Source of the DNA: Streptomyces sp. NBC_00483
Lineage (GTDB): Bacteria > Actinomycetota > Actinomycetes > Streptomycetales > Streptomycetaceae
Direction: 5' to 3'
Length of the DNA: 64,000 bases
Assembly: GCF_036013745.1 (NCBI RefSeq)
Contig: NZ_CP107880.1
Coordinates: 3,720,001-3,784,000, forward strand
Made by a program: the position numbers and the translations under genes. This document shows positions 62,580 through 64,000 of the stretch, piece by piece. Positions within the stretch are counted from its first letter, which is position 1. The number at the start of each line of letters is the position of its first letter. Below the pieces are notes generated by a model. That model was not told the DNA's origin, did no database searches, and saw only the letters and a program-made list of their open reading frames with translations.

Positions 62580-64000
62580 CTACTCGCCGTCACTGCTGCC
62601 GTCGCCGGCGCCCGGCGACTTCTTCTTGCGCCCCATGACAACCGACACCCCACCGATCAGGACCAGCAGCACCGCGATGCCCGCGATGATCGGCGTCGCG
62701 TTCGAGCTGCCCGTCTCGGCCAGGTCCGTGTCGGCGTCGGAGCCCGTGCCACCGACGGAGGCAGGGCTCGGCTGCGTCGTCGCCTGGGTGCGCAGACCGC
62801 CGCCCGCCGTGGCACCCACCGCCGAGGTCGTCGAGCAGTCGAGCACGCCCCGTATCCGCTTGTCGAAGCCGTGCGGCCCCTTGATCGTGAAGTCGTACGC
62901 CTGGTCCTCCTGCAGCGGTATCGTCACCGTCCGCGTCTGACCGGCCGGGATCGTGTACCGGGTGCGCATGAGCGTGAACGTGTACGGCTCGTCCCCGCTG
63001 TTGGCGGCCGTGATGTCGACGCCGCCCTTCGTGCAGTTCTCCCGCGCGGACAGTGCGGGCACCGCGCCCTCGCTCGCCCAGGTCGCCGTCGCGGTCGCGG
63101 AGACCGTGGACTCGCTGGAACCCGCGAGGATCTGCGTCTGGCTTCTGGTGTCGGAGGCGAAGGCCCGGCCGACCGGAACCGTCGTCGACGCCTGCACGGT
63201 CAGCTCCGCCGAACCCTCCTTCGCCTTCTTGGGTACGTCGAAGTAGAGCCGGCTGCCGTCCTTCGCGGTGGTGACGGGCTCGCCCTTCTCGTCGACGAGC
63301 TTCACCCCACCCGCGGCGGCCTCGACGGGCGGCATCACCGTGACGCTGTCGGCGTTCGTGTGCACCGTGACCGGGCCGACCCTGTTGCCGACTTCCGAGT
63401 CCCCGGTTTCCGAGTCCGCACGGCCCCCGGCTTCCGTATCCGTACGAGCGGGGGCTGCCTCATCCTCCGGCTGCTCGGACACGGCCTGCGGCGTCAGGGT
63501 CAGCGAGGCCTGCGGCTCCGCGAGGTCACGCGCGCTGCGCTGCAGATAGTCGGCGAGCTTCTCGGCGGCGGGGCTGACCGCGTCCACATCGACCTTGTCC
63601 GAGTAGCGCCAGATCGCGACCTGGGTGCCGGCCGCGGCCTCCTGCTCGGTGAGGCTCCCCGCGTGCGCCTTGCGGGCGAGCGCGGCGAGATCATTGACCT
63701 GCGGATACGAGTTCTGCAGGATCCAGCGGATGCGCCCCGCGTTCACGTTGTCGTGCAGCGACGTACCGGACCAGGACGTCTCGCGGTACTTGGCGTCCGG
63801 CTGCGTCGGGTTGTGGATGTCGACGCAGTACGTCTGGAGCGTCCCTCCGTCGTCGACGGCCATCCGGAACAGGCCCGCCGACACCTTCTCGTCCTTCCCG
63901 GCCCCGTGGATCACGGCCGCGTCGTACGTCTCCAGGCCGACCAGAGTGGCGCTCGCACCGCTCTGCTCCGTCGCACCGTCGTCGGCTTGCGCGACGCCCG
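62580..64000 (-). CDS. Sortase-anchored TQXA (thioester) surface protein, 5' end outside window
   Basis: At least 473 residues; the frame stays open to the window edge, where GVAQA-DDG looks like the end of a signal peptide, so only about 30-40 residues are missing. The TQXA domain carries the Cys (TYCVDI) and Gln (AAAGTQVAIW) that form an internal thioester, able to bond covalently to surfaces or other proteins. A middle beta domain is followed by the sortase motif LAETG (class E type), a transmembrane helix (NATPIIAGIAVLLVLIGGVSVV) and RKKK. Streptomyces uses such proteins on aerial hyphae surfaces. Confidence 0.92.
   Translation of the reverse strand, partial: GVAQADDGATEQSGASATLVGLETYDAAVIHGAGKDEKVSAGLFRMAVDDGGTLQTYCVDIHNPTQPDAKYRETSWSGTSLHDNVNAGRIRWILQNSYPQVNDLAALARKAHAGSLTEQEAAAGTQVAIWRYSDKVDVDAVSPAAEKLADYLQRSARDLAEPQASLTLTPQAVSEQPEDEAAPARTDTEAGGRADSETGDSEVGNRVGPVTVHTNADSVTVMPPVEAAAGGVKLVDEKGEPVTTAKDGSRLYFDVPKKAKEGSAELTVQASTTVPVGRAFASDTRSQTQILAGSSESTVSATATATWASEGAVPALSARENCTKGGVDITAANSGDEPYTFTLMRTRYTIPAGQTRTVTIPLQEDQAYDFTIKGPHGFDKRIRGVLDCSTTSAVGATAGGGLRTQATTQPSPASVGGTGSDADTDLAETGSSNATPIIAGIAVLLVLIGGVSVVMGRKKKSPGAGDGSSDGE

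Noticed and set aside
62580..63914. Start of the TQXA surface protein at the internal GTG near 63914
   Set aside because: The frame continues upstream with TYDAAVIHG and an Ala-rich signal-peptide end (GVAQA), so the gene begins beyond the window.

Overview
The window is a piece of a Streptomyces (or very close actinomycete) chromosome. The evidence is very high GC with G/C at nearly every third codon position, many GTG starts behind GGAGG-type ribosome sites, twin-arginine and Ala-X-Ala secretion signals, LAETG sortase anchoring, MsiK-style sugar transport without its own ATPase, and the GlnX-GlnH-PknG gene set. It looks like core or near-core chromosome carrying several insertion and deletion scars. 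No tRNA, rRNA, CRISPR array, prophage or biosynthetic cluster is visible.

Layout. 1-6.1 kb: the 3' part of an aminopeptidase N gene, an AbiEi/DUF559-like protein, a secreted serine hydrolase and a Tat-exported metallophosphoesterase. 6.1-8.1 kb: a degraded patch with tandem repeats, an IS630-type transposase remnant, a SnoaL-like gene and dispersed repeats. 8.1-20.6 kb: NUDIX hydrolase, secreted subtilase, ECF sigma/anti-sigma pair, asd, a truncated antitoxin, DUF1203, a second complete pepN, allantoicase and a LysR regulator. 20.7-28.4 kb: a GNAT gene broken by a 231-bp MITE, an ACR3-like transporter, an epoxide hydrolase, an EamA exporter, a NarL-type two-component system and a FAD monooxygenase. 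28.5-34.3 kb: a small membrane protein, malQ, a 72-residue repeat-containing peptide and a secreted GH84 enzyme. 34.4-39 kb: a PadR-regulated ABC exporter, an MscS channel and an HNH endonuclease.

39.1-46.1 kb is a sugar utilisation locus: ROK regulator, lipoprotein binding protein, two permeases, GH4 glycosidase and a BadF-type sugar kinase. A second, 177-bp MITE sits exactly on the GH4/kinase junction and supplies a new stop/start overlap.

46.3-57.0 kb is a seven-gene co-directional operon: GlnX-like membrane protein, GlnH-like amino-acid-binding protein, coiled-coil protein, PknG-like kinase, PP2C phosphatase, VWA protein and FHA protein. Zinc ribbons recur in the kinase, the phosphatase and the FHA protein. 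It combines the mycobacterial GlnX-GlnH-PknG sensory set with a kinase/PP2C/VWA triad and an FHA reader, and is the most interesting system in the window.

57.0-64.0 kb: a PCMT-like methyltransferase, a truncated haemoglobin, a compact operon of EttA, thioesterase and an unknown protein, a scar joining remnants of a GntR regulator and a secreted protein, and a sortase-anchored thioester (TQXA) surface protein whose 5' end lies beyond the window.

The clearest new observations are the two MITEs. Both have perfect terminal inverted repeats and lie inside what was a CTAG tetranucleotide. Removing each restores an intact family-typical reading frame.
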